Source: Zeugodacus cucurbitae (Eukaryota > Arthropoda > Insecta > Diptera > Tephritidae). Taken from it: a stretch of DNA of 64,000 bases. The notes under the pieces were generated by a model. That model made no database searches, had not been told where the DNA came from, and worked only from the letters and a program-made list of their open reading frames with translations. This document shows positions 46,303 to 59,445 of this stretch, piece by piece (position 1 is the stretch's first letter; each line of letters begins with the position of its first letter). Both the position numbers and the translations under genes were made by a program. The DNA lies in assembly GCF_028554725.1 (NCBI RefSeq), contig NC_071671.1, forward strand, positions 44,858,501-44,922,500. The letters are read 5' to 3'.

Positions 46303-48139
46303 ATATTCTACTAACAATTAAATTTAACGGTCTGAATTTAGCACAGATTTGAAGACACGATGACAATATCAAAATAAGGTATGATAGGTGCCTTTTCCTT
46401 CTCGAAAGGGTCGCTTTGTTGAGAGATGGGGAGATCTTAACATATGTATATCTGTTGATTACTTTCAAATACCATATAGTATATAAATCCTTATTTTATA
46501 AGTACATACTCTTGAAGGAATGTATTTTATTGTAGAATAAATTCGAAACTAAGATTAATAAGTTTGCGACGGGACAACTAAACGAAAACTCCCCAGAAAC
46601 TGGGTCTTGCTCTCATTTCTTGGTGCTGACTAAGTTTAAAAAAATTTCCTTAAATGTGTGTGAGTATTTGTATGGGTCAATAAACTCACTAAAACTATTA
46701 GCTATTATGTATACAAAACGTTCCCATACAATAAAATAGATTAAAATGATAGCAGGTAAATATTTGGCGGCCGCTCCCACGACACGTGCGACAATAAAAA
46801 ACGCGCCTTCTTTACAATATTAATTTGTTATTACATTTTTAATAAATATTTACAATACTGAATATGTACATACATATGTATATACATCGATCTATATCCA
46901 TAGCTGCAGCATGTACCATAGAAGGTACAATTGACCACTTGTTTTTTCTGTTTTACAGGCCCACCAATATTATACACGATTTCCGGCACGCGAATGACCA
47001 TATGCAGGGAAATAGCAAACATAAAATTAAACTGTGTAAATATGTGTGTATTCCACATTAAGTTATGAGTAAATTTACGGAGCTATTGGCCTGAGCCATT
47101 AAAAGTGGCCAAATCGACGAACAATAACGGTCAATGTAAACTTACAAATACAACAACAATTGTTACACAAAAATTTCGAAGAAAATTACAATAATATTTG
47201 TTTACCTTTTCGATATTTCGTTAATTCTTTTATTTTAAGGAAGCGTTGAAAATATACTATACAATTTATTATACATATGAATTTTATTTCAAATTGGTTT
47301 GTAGAAGACACGTAAAAACCAACACAGACTGTTTGATTACTTGTTTACCAAGCACTTTTGTCAGCGGTGTGCGCTGGGCTCGGCTGTTTGGTTGGTTAAC
47401 TGACTAACTAGCGGACTAAGGTGTGCACAGTTGTGTTTTTGGAAAAATTTCAAAACAAAGTTTGTGTTAACTCTACACAAGTACCAGGGAGGCAGAAAAG
47501 TTCATATCGGTATTTTCAGGGGCACAGGGGTAGAATTAATAAATTTTGGATAACTGTAAAATAGTGTTGTTCTTCTCTAGACCTCCCCTTCAACGACTCA
47601 TTCTTGTTCTCAGACCTCAAAAAAATTATGTCTGAAATGAATTAGTGAGAATTTGACCTATTTTAAAGCAAAAGTCGAATCGTTTGACAATAATGGTGTC
47701 GAAGTCAGGTTTTATCGAATTTGGATAGAAAATATATTTTCTTTAAAGCGAGACAAACTTTTGGAACCAACGCTTATACCAACGTTCAATGCACTTTTAA
47801 TTTTCATTACAACGTATTCGACTCATGGCCACTGTCTAGCTCGGACTCCACATTTTAGTTATATTTATTCGAAAGGATCAACAATCGGTAGTCAAAACTC
47901 ACTGAGGACGACTTTAGTTTTGTGAATTTTTACGAATTCTTATACATAAGCATTCTTTTAAAACAATTTAGGCGGTTGAGGTAGGAATCCATTGGTAAAA
48001 TGAGTCAAGAACCTTTAATAAACTTCTCTCTCTAATACCTTACAATAACAACATATAACTTTGGCAATGTTTTCGTCGTTAAAATTTGTATTCAGTATGA
48101 GATCTTCGATTTTGTTCGACTTAAGACCTATGTCCAAGT

Positions 48140-48260
48140 ACTAGAATCCTAGCCCTTTGTCGAATGGTGAAGGTCTATTGATGCTTAGGAGTATTTGTGT
48201 GCCACAAAGGACAGTCAAAGTTGTCTAGAGAGAGTCAGTCGTCAGCCGTGGAGGTTTACA
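48140..48260 (-). repeat. Dispersed repeat family D, copy 2
   Basis: Reverse-complement match to 44380-44490 ('ctgtcctttgtggcacac', 'caaatactcct', 'ttcgacaaa'). Confidence 0.4.
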
Positions 48261-49646
48261 CCTTCATATCGAATATCATATCCTCTGATATATCGAATTG
48301 TCCCACTGTGCGTCATGTGGGCTGCTTGATCGCGTTTTGTTGCACAAACATATAGTTACGGCGCGCAAAAAGCACATTGTCAGCCAAGCGTCGCGCTACA
48401 ATAAAAACAAATCGAGCGCTATAAACATAAATATGAGGAAAAAAATATGTATATATGTATATAAATGTATTTACAACCAAATTGAGGAAATGCAACCTGA
48501 CTGAAATAAACCCGAGAATTATAAACTAGCTGTTGCGGCTCAGCAACCAAAAGCAAGAAGAAGAAAATAGAAACAAAACTGTCTAAGCAGACGGAATGAA
48601 CAAAAAACACATTGTGGCACGAGCGATGTAGTAGACACCTTAGTGATGGTGGTGGTAGCACAACAACAACAGCATATACAGCTGTTGGTGGGTGTGCTGA
48701 CGGCAGGCGTCATCTGCACTAGACCGTCGTTACGCAACGGCGAGTAAAGTGGTTGCACGTCAGGCCAATGCTGACCACCCTCAACCCCCGCTAGTGTCTA
48801 ATTCCAGCGCGCAAAGTGAGGTAGCTGTCTCAAACTAAAACAAAAAAAGCAAAAAACAAAAGAGAAACTTGAAAACATGCCACCACGGCAAATGGTGATT
48901 CATGCCAGCGCATAGTTTCAGTTACACATGCATAATAACTTGTTGTTGTTGGTTGTTAGTTAAATACCTACATACATACATATGTACGTATGTGTATTAC
49001 ACGTTGTCTTCAATGGCTAAGTGGCTTATTGGTCATTTGTTGGTTTGGTTGACCGAGCAGTTCGGTCAACTGTTAGCTGTTTTCTTTTACACAGTGAACG
49101 TGAAATATTGATTGCAAAAGCATAGTGTGAGCGCCGCAAAGTATGCTTTACTAGTGATTCAATAATGGCAGTGCTAATGGAAAGCGAAATGTCGGATGAC
49201 GTGTAATACAATAAACTAACTGACTTTTGACAGCTGTTCAGCAATCAGTTATATAATAAGGTTTGTCTACTTATTTTTTGAGGATGTAAGTGTAATTTTC
49301 TCTAATGATATTCTAGCGAAGATCTCGGATGTATCTCATTACTAACACTTTCTTATTTGCAAACGGATTTAGGGAAAATGACTTCCGAAAAAGCGTTTCA
49401 TATAAACTACAATGATCAATATACCGGTTCCACAAACTTGGAGCTTTGTGAAAAATAACATTTTGATCATTACCTTCAACAAAGTTTTCTTTTATTTCCC
49501 TCGATATGCTTCTTCATTCGATTTTTACTATGCGCCATAGCACCTTCACTGCTCGCTAATTGTACAATCTCGACTTTACGAGATGTATGCAAATCCTTAA
49601 GGACGGGATTTTATGCTGGGCATAGGAACCAGCGATTAACGATATA

Positions 49647-50578
49647 ACGGGTGATTTTTTTGAGGTTAGGATTTTCATGCATTAGTATTTGACAGATCAC
49701 GTGGGATTTCAGACATGGTGTCAAAGAGAAAGATGCTCAGTATGCTTTGACATTTCATCATGAATAGACTTACTAACGAGCTAACGTCGAATTTTCAGTG
49801 AATGGGCCCTAGAAAAGTTGGCAGAAAATCCGCTTTTTTATCGACAAATTTTGTTCAGCGATGAGGCTCATTTCTGGTTGAATGGCTACGTAAATAAGCA
49901 AAATTGCCGCATTTGGGGTGAAGAGCAACCAGAAGCCGTTCAAGAACTGCCCATGCATCCCGAAAAATGCACTGTTTGGTGTGGTTTGTACGCTGGTGGA
50001 ATCATTGGACCGTATTTTTTCAAAGATGCTGTTGGACGCAACGTTACGGTGAATGGCGATCGCTATCGTTCGATGCTAACAAACTTTTTGTTGCCAAAAA
50101 TGGAAGAACTGAACTTGGTTGACATGTGGTTTCAACAAGATGGCGCTACATGCCACACAGCTCGCGATTCTATGGCCATTTTGAGGGAAAACTTCGGAGA
50201 ACAATTCATCTCAAGAAATGGACCCGTAAGTTGGCCACCAAGATCATGCGATTTAACGCCTTTAGACTATTTTTTGTGGGGCTACGTCAAGTCTAAAGTC
50301 TACAGAAATAAGCCAGCAACTATTCCAGCTTTGGAAGACAACATTTCCGAAGAAATTCGGGCTATTCCGGCCGAAATGCTCGAAAAAGTTGCCCAAAATT
50401 GGACTTTCCGAATGGACCACCTAAGACGCAGCCGCGGTCAACATTTAAATGAAATTATCTTCAAAAAGTAAATGTCATGAACCAATCTAACGTTTCAAAT
50501 AAAGAACCGATGAGATTTTGCAAATTTTATGCGTTTTTTTTTTTTTTAAAGTTATCAAGCTCTTAAAAAATCACCCTT
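49647..50578 (+). mobile_element. Internally deleted mariner (DD41D, rosa-type)
   Basis: Termini ACGGGTGATTTTTTT (left) and its near-perfect inverse (right: AAGGGTGATTTTTTA) are flanked by TA at 49645-49646 and 50579-50580 minus one, i.e. 50579 is within the right flank; the duplicated TA is 50579-50580 or the overlapping 'tta'. Total length about 930 bp, shorter than the ~1.3 kb expected. The leader breaks at about 49780, just after 'tgaatagacttactaacgagc', and resumes inside the transposase catalytic domain, so the DNA-binding half is gone. Confidence 0.85.
49785..50471 (+). pseudogene. Mariner transposase, catalytic half only
   Basis: An open frame from 49785 (no ATG at its start) to TAA at 50469-50471. 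It contains the three catalytic acidic positions: LFSDEAHFWLNG, FQQDGATCHT and CDLTPLDYFLWG. There are 41 residues between the second and third Asp, the DD41D signature of the rosa group. The helix-turn-helix DNA-binding region is deleted, so it cannot be a functional transposase. The long open frame suggests a recent deletion derivative that could be mobilised in trans. Confidence 0.85.
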
Positions 50579-50580
50579 TA

Positions 50581-53500
50581 AGAAAACGATATCTTCCTCT
50601 GAAGAAGAACTCTTGATAAATTGGACTGTAAAATATATTTTTTTTATAATTTCAGAGATTTTGACTAATGAGTCAATGTTCCACCAAGTGAAACTCACCC
50701 ATACCATAGGATACCTCCACCATGTTTTGTAGTCTGTCGGGCAACGTCAGTAGTATTGTTTACGATTGAATTGGAAACAATTGCTTTTCATATCAGCTAA
50801 TCAAATAACTTTTTACCAGTCTTCCACGGATCCGTTTTAGTGTTCCTTACAAATTTTTAGATGTACCTTATTATTTTAGATAGAGCAGGTGTATTTCTGT
50901 TTAACGGAGGCTAGAGAACCAATTTTTGAAGAGGTCTCCAGCGGTCCATTCGCTGAAATTTGAATTTATAACTTTCGCAGCCATCTACGGTGTTCTATTA
51001 TCTGTTTCAGTGAGTCTTCGCTCTATTTGTCTAGCATCAGCGTTTGCTAACTCTCGTGGTCATCCTCACACGTTCAGTAAAACAACAATATTCCAATGAA
51101 AAAAATATTAATTAGCTAATGAAAGTAAAAGCCCTCCCTATCGAGACAGACAACAAAAAGTGTTCATAAACTTCGGCAATCCCTTATGGTTGTCATAAGT
51201 CAAAAATGTTCGTGAATTGGTAAAAATTTAATAAAATGTCGCTTGTTCAGAACAAAACTTAGTCGCACACAGCATGCAACTCAGAATGTTAAGTGCCAGT
51301 GAAGTGAAGTGTACGCATATATTACATACATATTTATTTATTTATGTACTTACGCACATGATGTGTGACCAGCTAAATTGAATTATTGCTACTGCAAAGG
51401 CCATTACAAAAGCAAACAATCTGCCATATAAAAACAAACAGTTACGCCAAGGAAAACAAAATACGCCAATCGGCAGCTGTGAAAAGCGAAACAGAAAATT
51501 ACAAAAACTAGAAAAGAAAACACGACAGGGTTGCAATATACGTATACTACAGAAGTGGAGAGTGTATGGTTGGAGAAAGAAACGTAATTTCAAGGTGATT
51601 GAAAAGAATAACAGACGACAAGTACAAGAAACTACGCCCACGAAAATTCCAAATGCATATTTGGCAGACGTAAAATATAAATTTTCAATTTATTTACTGT
51701 TTCAACGCTGAAAAACGCAAGAGATACATACATACAGTGGCCTGCAGTGAACTTGCCACTTCCGATTTAACGCATTTTTGCAATTATTGTTGTAAAGTTT
51801 TGCTTGAAAATGCCGCAGAGAAGTGAACACGTTGACGTTGAATGCCTTGGCAGTATGTTCAAAAAGGCTTAAGTTGACTTAAGTTAATGTGAGCAATTAG
51901 AAATATTTTGAGTAAATTCTTAAAGCTGAGATATTTTGTATTATGTGTAACATTAACTAGGCATTGAAAGCTCTATTTTGTAATAAACTATATTAAAATC
52001 ATATGTCCATCATATATTGCCACTAACAGAGATAGATATATGATTTAGAATAATTAGTGAAGAAAGATATTTATTTTACTTGGTTTTTCACCAAAAATCA
52101 AAATACCGATAAGTCGACTTAAGCTATTTCAGCAAATGTACAAATAATTATTATTGCAAAACACTTTTTGCCGCGTTTAAAAAGATAGTGAAAAGATGCC
52201 ACCCGGACGCAATTTAGCAGACAAAACAGTTACAACAACAAAACATACAACCAGTAAAACACGTTGAGCAAGTAGTAAGCGCGTTGACAGCCTCTTGGCG
52301 TCAGTGAAAACTCTGTTGTACACTTGGAAAATTGCCTGACGCCTGCAGGTCGTCACCATACATCGAAGAGGAGGATGCATCACAAAGAAGACAGACGAAG
52401 AAAAGCGCGATAGCCGAGGGAAAACACAAAGAAAGCACAGTTAATTGGCTAAATGCAGTATGGAAATGGAAAAAGGAAACAAAACAAGAAAAGAATAAAC
52501 AAACATAAAAAACGATAGAACAGCATCCAGTGACAATGGTCCACAAGGCAAGACACCAGCTACAGCTGACAGGAAAGAGATAAAAAGCCAAGAATAGTAA
52601 ATGCGCTCGAATGGCTGCATGTGCAGCTAGTCACCAAACCACAGTGACGCTGAAACGACTGTCAAGACCACACATACGGACGAAACTACGTGCAGTGGCA
52701 CACGCGCCCAGCGGCACGAGCGCAACCGGGTCAGTGTTTTCATTGTGGGGCAGAATGCTCTCACAAGACAACACATTCCTGATTACACCAATTTTGGTTG
52801 GCGGCTGTGTGTGAAAATCCAATTCAATTGCGTATTTAGAGCGAAAACAGGAAATATCCACAGAGCAAGTGTCGAAAATGGACTCGCAAATGAAATGTGC
52901 TGCAAGCAGAGGTATTGTCTATTTTTATTTAGGCGAATGTGCTGAAAATTAAGTTCACAGATAATCTCAAGCAAGCGCACATAGCGTACTCTTACAGCGA
53001 AGTATTTCGAGTGTAGGTCGTCGCTAATAGTCGTTGAACTTCAAAGGAACGCGTTTCAGTGTTTTCAGCAGCACTCACAGGAAAGAGGCCTTGGCAGGGC
53101 GGAAAGCCGTAAATAAATTCTCAGACACAGTGTTGAAATTGTGGTATTTTTTGATAGACCAATTAATAATTTGAGTTGAAGAGGTCTAAAAACTCGAAAT
53201 GAAAACATTGTTCGCAATATGAAAATTTCGAAATTTTTATTGATGATTTGATGTTTTGGAGGAGAAATATTAAAAAATTGTGTCGAAACTTCTTGTGATC
53301 TGAATTTATTATATTTTAACCAACGCTTCGCAGTGTTAAGTCACATAATTTTATGGCTAAGTCATCTACGTATGATAAATAAGACGATTAGAATTTGCTA
53401 GCTGTTAGGCGAAGTTATGTCCATGAGTTATTCCGCAAAACGAGCTGAATTTGGTGAAGGATTTCGTTGATATGCTCTAAATCGAAATCATAATTAAGTT

Positions 53501-53779
53501 GAGTGGGACTCTCTTCCGTTTCACCGCCTATAGAAAGCTGACTGCTTTTATAACCGATATGTTTTGTTATGAAACCGAAGTCGAATCTAGGTTTAATCGA
53601 ACAGATATTGATGAATTAAAATGTTGTCCCAACCAGGTTTTGTAGACAAAAAATACCAATTTCGAGACCGAAGTTCTGGAGTTTTTTCATTCCAAAGAGG
53701 CTAAATTTATTAAAATTCTATATTTCGCTGTTTCTTGAAATGGCTTTAGACGAACATAGATTGACCTGTAGGTAACACA
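50581..53779. other. Non-coding with a complex block at 52180-53120
   Basis: AT-rich flanks around a richer block (52180-53120) with A-rich 'aaacaaaac' runs. A 96-codon Cys/Phe-rich minus-strand frame (52301-52591) is the antisense of this A-rich DNA. Possible promoter/5' leader, inferred from composition only. Confidence 0.35.
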
Positions 53780-54080
53780 GCACGCATATAGACGATCATA
53801 CTACTATTGTCTGATATTCCTGGAAGGCCCAGGAAACGAGCTGTTTCGACGGGGTCGGACCAAAAAGATGGTTAGTCTCATGCGGGGACTCTTTGTACAC
53901 AGGACATACATATATTGGGTATGTTGGGGTTCAGTCTGGATAGGTACGGATTTAATCTACTACAATATTCAACTCGAGCCCGGTGTTTGCAATTGGTGAT
54001 GATTTGACTGCAAGTACGTCAGGAAGGTGTTAATAGCTCTTCTGTGAATGGCGTTGATTGCTTGTCGGAATAGTTCTGTA
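53780..54080 (+). repeat. Dispersed repeat family C, copy 3 (longest)
   Basis: Links the two partial copies: its first half matches 1490-1620 and its second half matches 3490-3620. This shows they belong to one family. Confidence 0.5.
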
Positions 54081-57000
54081 AATCATCGATATACTTACTA
54101 TTGATATATGTACCTGTTTGATGTCTTTTTACGATAGGATTTTACGATCAATAAATATCCTAACACTTGAAGAACTGTCATATGATTCGCTTTTAAGAAG
54201 TTATTATATTTATTAAGTTTACTTATTTTTTCAAAAGTTTCAAGGCAACAAAAGAAAATAAATAAATTATTTACAATTCGAGTGATTATTCAATTCACAT
54301 TTTGAACACGTTCCTTTTTCATGCTTTTTTTGTGGTCGGATAAAATAATTAATAATCACAAATACCAAGAACCCCAAAATTTATTTATGAATTAAAGAAA
54401 CATAACAAATGTCTTCGAAAATATATGCATTTAAATTACTTTCGAACGCAACAGTTAAATTTCGCAGGCAAATAAAGAACAATAAAATTCCATAAATTCA
54501 TTGAAGTCCCCAGCAATAAAAGTTGATAAATTAATGGGAGCGCCTATTTATATATGTTTGTAAGTATGCTGCAGATGCCATGTGACACACAAAACTCTTC
54601 CAAGATGTATGCACTCATCAGCCAAAAATGGGTAGCGTTTAGAAAATCAACCAATTAAAACGAAAGTTGGGACAAAAAATTTACAGACACAAGAGAAGGA
54701 AGAGGGTAGGCAAACAGAAAAGACGACCCAACTAATTACTTTCAATTAAGATTTCTCGCGATGCCAACAAATGAATTTGCGAAGATGCTTGTATAGACAT
54801 TTGTGTATATGTATGTGATGTATGATGTCAAATATTGAGGTCCAACTGGGTACCTAAGGCGAATATAGAGTATCAAAAATTTAAAACCAGACACGATGCA
54901 CAATGATGCATAATTATATGTGCATGACGGTGGTGCTGAAATCTAGAAGGAATATTAAATATACACATGTATCTATAATTTCCATTCTAGAGCGGAGAAA
55001 CCGTATGATCTTGTAAGATTTATTGCCTACTGAGGTCTGAAACCCAATTTTTTTAAGGACCACCCTAATGGGTTTATATGTATGGACAAAGCCATTCAAA
55101 TCTTTCATTATAAACTAAAATTAAAAGAATAACCGCAGAGTATTCGCAAAGGTTTCGAAATTAGAACGAGAAAATCATATTCCATGCAATCTCCTCCTTT
55201 CCCTTGCTGCACAACATAGATATACTTTGTCAAGTAAAGCGATCCCCAAAGCTTTACACACACACACATTTGCAGCGAATTTCATTAGAGATAATGTTTT
55301 TAGAAACAAAATAATTGTGTAATAAATTATAAATGCATTTTGAAGACCACAGTCTTGGCACACATTGCATGCAAACGAATTCGAAGGAAGGAAGCAAATA
55401 AATGAGCACACAATATTGGCGAGCTTTGCAAATGAGTAAAGTCCATTACGAATACAATAAATGGCAGATAAAATCTACAAATGGACAACAAACTGAAAAT
55501 ATTGAAATACAATGTACATCTGTATGTAATTAAGTGTGTATATGTGTGTGTAAATATGCAGGTAGTCTGGCGATGGCGCGTCCTAATGACGATCGGGGCA
55601 TTGACGCTGCACGTACGCAACCACAGCCACCAACCGAGCCAATAGACATTAGACTTTGAATATAAATTAACGGCAAAATGGACAATCGAACAACCGACGT
55701 AATTCAAAAGTTGTGATGATACAATAACTTTGAAATTAATGCGCATATTTTGCTCTAATGAATGATATCTTTGAGTTACGTATATGTTTAATATTGAACA
55801 GATCGGAAGGAAGATTGGTTCTATTCCTTCCAAGCATCTAAACAAGCAATCGTTATTATAGAGAAATGCACCTCAAATAAAATCGAGATTTCTCAATATT
55901 TCTCGGATGCAGCTACTTTACCTCAGTCTGAAGTCAATACGTCCAAAGCTTCCGTTCTGTGCTATTCATAGAACTGAATCCAATATATAACAACCGTTCT
56001 AATTACACAACAGTAAATTATATAATTTAAAATATAATATAAGCCAACTTTTTATTATTCTTAAAAAATATTTACTATTCACTCAAAGCGTTTTCGTCCC
56101 GCTCCAAGTAATAAGACTCGATTAAATATTATGTTTGCGCTACTAATTACATCGGGACCAATGATTCACTAGCGCCCTCTGTAATTTGCAAAATATTTTC
56201 TTTATTTTGACCTTTCACTTCTGACAAAGGAGTAAAAATCATACGGACAAGGTTTAGCTATTCGAAAAACTCACGATTCATGGTAAAATCCTTTATTAAT
56301 ATATGACCCTTGAGATGACATATCTTTATAATAATTTTAGCTTTGGAACTGTATTCTTTGAATATTTTCATTGGTATCAAACCGAGATCATTCGTATCTG
56401 TGATTCTAAGTTGAAAGACTTAGAGGAATATATATTTTCCAAGGTTTGACAAGATAAGTCTACATATTGTTGATAAACATGAACATCTCGCATGAGAACA
56501 GCTTTTATATCACTACCGTTTCGAGTAGAGCTGGTTCTCGCGAGACTTTCTTCAAAATCAGTAGCAGGAATATGCTGAATATTTTACACAGTGATGAATT
56601 CGATATATGGACCGACTATATGTACATGGTAAGTGTTTGCTATTTCTTGGCTCCCTTTGAACATACTTTAGTGAATGAGCTCTAGAACCTAAGTTAACTT
56701 ATAGCTAATATTTCGAGACTTGGATCAATGAAGTAATCAATAACACGCGAACCGGATATATTGTTGTTCTGGACGACAAATTTGGATCCTTGTAACAATA
56801 AATAACTGGTAGGGATCAAGAGAATGTTATAAAAAAATAATTTGCATGTAGATTTAATTCTGACTTCAACCAGCCACTTAGGTAACCTTGGCAAACTGAA
56901 CCATTATAGTAGTGTCTACATAATCGCACAAGCCTCCAATACAATCCAATTGTTGATCCTTCAAAAACTCGGGTAAATTAAAAAAAAAATAATTAATAAT

Positions 57001-57099
57001 AATAAATATTTTAAAGAGCTCATGGAGCCGGAGCACATAAATCCACGATAACTGGAGTCAAATTAGACAGGTTCCTTTTTTCAAAAATTACACTCGATT
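54081..57099. other. AT-rich non-coding
   Basis: Short frames only. Around 55380-55800 a 172-codon minus-strand frame rich in Ile/Tyr/His has no recognisable domain and is probably chance. Confidence 0.4.
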
Positions 57100-58620
57100 T
57101 AAACTTACAATTTATATAAAATAATAAATGAGAGCAACTAAAATTGAAGTGTGATCTTCCGCCAAACCAATACACTGACAACACTTGATATTACTTGCAT
57201 ATTTCAAGCACTTCACTCGCTTCAATTACCAACTACAACATAGCGAGCGTGACAGTTAAATTACAAAGCGTTTTGTAAAAGATGAAAAAAATATTGGCGC
57301 GTACAACATAAGCGCCTGCGTGCAGGAATTCATTTAAAAGAGCTTACACAACACACCACAACTACAACAATAGCAATACCGGTTAATAGCGCCAAGTGTA
57401 CACGACTTACAATTTTATACGAGCACTTTTTTGTCGATATTTTATGCAAACTGCCAATTTCTAGCGCAATTAATACGAGCGGTACTTTAATCCATATAAG
57501 CGATGCCAAAGTGAGGCCGCGCCGCAAATACGAAATTTTTGAAAAAATTATGCACCGACACGAAGTCAAAGCGAGTAGCGTACGATTATGACAACAAAAG
57601 CCAACTAACTAAACGGCGATGGAAGCGAAAATTATTGGCAATAATAAAGCGTTTTCGTTGCTTGCATACATACATACATATGTACATATGTACAACTGAT
57701 TGTATGGCGCGTCAGTCGGGCAGGTGGCGCAGCGAATTTTGGTGGCAACCGCAGCAACAACACACACACAAACATAAGGCAACACCGCATTGAGCATAAC
57801 ATAACCGCAAAGCGAATAAAAAACGCCTCCGCCACCACCTGACGTAGCCACCAGGCAATGCGCGCCCATTCATTGCGGCCGCTGCCAATGATTTTGGGGG
57901 GACGCGGGGTGACTGACGTACGCCGTTGCTGGTTCACAGTTCGCCTACTTCTGGATTTTCTTTACATAAATTTTCCTATCGAAAAAATAAACAATGGAAA
58001 ATGGCAAAAACAAGAACACAAACACACACACGCATACATAGGCTTGTAAGTAAAAATAATAATCAGGAAAATAATCGAAATTGTTTACATAGTAGCGAAG
58101 TGAACGCAAGTGATACATATACACACCTACAAACAAAAAAAAAATACATATTTACATTTGATTGCGTCGATAAATGTTTATACGTATGTGTGTATGTGTA
58201 CATCCATTCGCATACCGCAATCGGGCGTTTGTGTGGTGGGCGGTGGCAGTCAAACCAGAACCGCAATACAGAGCAGACAACTATCAGAAGAACAACAGCA
58301 ACAACAAATCATAACAATGATGTTGTTGTTGTTGTTTGCAGGCGGCTGTTTTACAATTGATCCAACAATGCGCGCGCATTATTTATAGCAATGACAATAA
58401 CAACAGCAAAAACCACAACTGGTTGAAAATAATTATAATAATAAATATTTAGTAAAACCATTTAAAACAGCAACAGTAACCAATAATAATAACAATAACG
58501 TTGACTAGCAGTTACATATCATTTTGGCCCCAACCCCAGCAGCTCTCCAAGCAGCAGCAAAACGCTCAAACGCCGCTAGCAACAGGAAGCAGTTGTGAGC
58601 TTCCAATATGGGTAGGCAAT
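57100..58620. promoter_or_regulatory. Complex block, possible promoter/5' leader
   Basis: Richer than its surroundings, with CAACAACA and CA tracts and catacatatg units (57665-57690). Many overlapping chance frames on both strands. Minus-strand gtaagt sites at about 57103 and 57408 could be donors of untranslated exons for RalGPS or another gene. Unproven. Confidence 0.25.
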
Positions 58621-59089
58621 AAATTTACATAAATCCATAAATAATTTATTAAATCAATGGGAGAATAGTAGTGTAAGTAACCACAGTTCTCATGTGATCT
58701 ATTGTTTTCAGGAGATCAGATAAAGCTTAGCTTAGAATTTATACCTTATAAAAGTATCGTGGGAATTCTTAGAAATTCATATGAATATTATAAACAGATT
58801 TCATTACACTTTTACAATTATAAAGGGAATCTATGATTTTGGTTTAATATTTCGCGTAATAGAAGTTTCTTCGTTACTTAAACCTATCACATACAGGTTA
58901 AGAGGCATTAAACACGATCTCTATTTTATATTCAATTGACGATAACTCTCTTTGAGCTTTCTGATATAGTTCATAAAAAAAGAGCCACTTTAAAAACTCA
59001 AATTATTCCAGAATGGCTGAAGGACTTTTTATATCAGAAATACTTTCGTAGGCGTGATATTACCTACCGCGGATATCTAAAAAAAAAAG

Positions 59090-59445
59090 TTCTATAATTT
59101 CAGATTTGTAACATTCGCCCCTCTCTAATGCGATCCTTTGTACTAATTTTACTTTCATAACTTTATTTATGGCTTAGTTATGACACTTTATGTCTTTTGG
59201 TTTTCGCTATTTTGTTGGAGTGACAGTGCATCGATTTTGCCCATCTTCGAAAGCAACCTCTTCAGGGTGCCAAGGTTATCTGCCAAGATATCTCAATTTT
59301 TACTCAAGTTATCGCTTGCATGGACAGACGGGCAGACAGACATCAGAATTTCAATTCCACTCGTCATGCTGATAATTTATATATATATGTATAACCCCAC
59401 ATCTAAATCTTTTATTTCTGTGTGACACAAACAACCGTTAGTCAT
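59090..59445 (+). repeat. Dispersed repeat family A, copy 3 (3' part)
   Basis: Matches 2930-3310 of copy 1 ('gcgatcctttgta', 'tatgacact', 'cttcgaaagcaacctc', 'aagttatcgcttgca', 'acacaaacaaccgtta'). It lacks the 5' half and the terminal 'ttgcgagagtata'. Confidence 0.7.

Larger units (their letters stand above)
43565..49646. other. 5' side of RalGPS: intron/upstream DNA, no exon identified
   Basis: Mostly AT-rich with richer islands at 44830-45080, 46740-47060, 47330-47480 and 48300-49250. One candidate untranslated exon ends at a minus-strand donor 'ctt|gtgagt' (44997-45003). Two copies of family D repeat lie here (44330-44640; 48140-48260). Confidence 0.4.

Noticed and set aside
52301..52591. 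96-codon hydrophobic, Cys/Phe-rich minus-strand frame
   Set aside because: Reverse complement of an A-rich 'aaacaaaacaag' stretch; composition artefact.
55327..55845. 172-codon minus-strand frame
   Set aside because: No domain, no splice context; AT-rich chance frame.
57330..57569. 79-codon minus-strand frame with a hydrophobic C-terminus
   Set aside because: Its start is TTG and no in-frame ATG occurs before the upstream stop; the apparent membrane segment comes from a GTTGTAGTTGTGG-type low-complexity tract.
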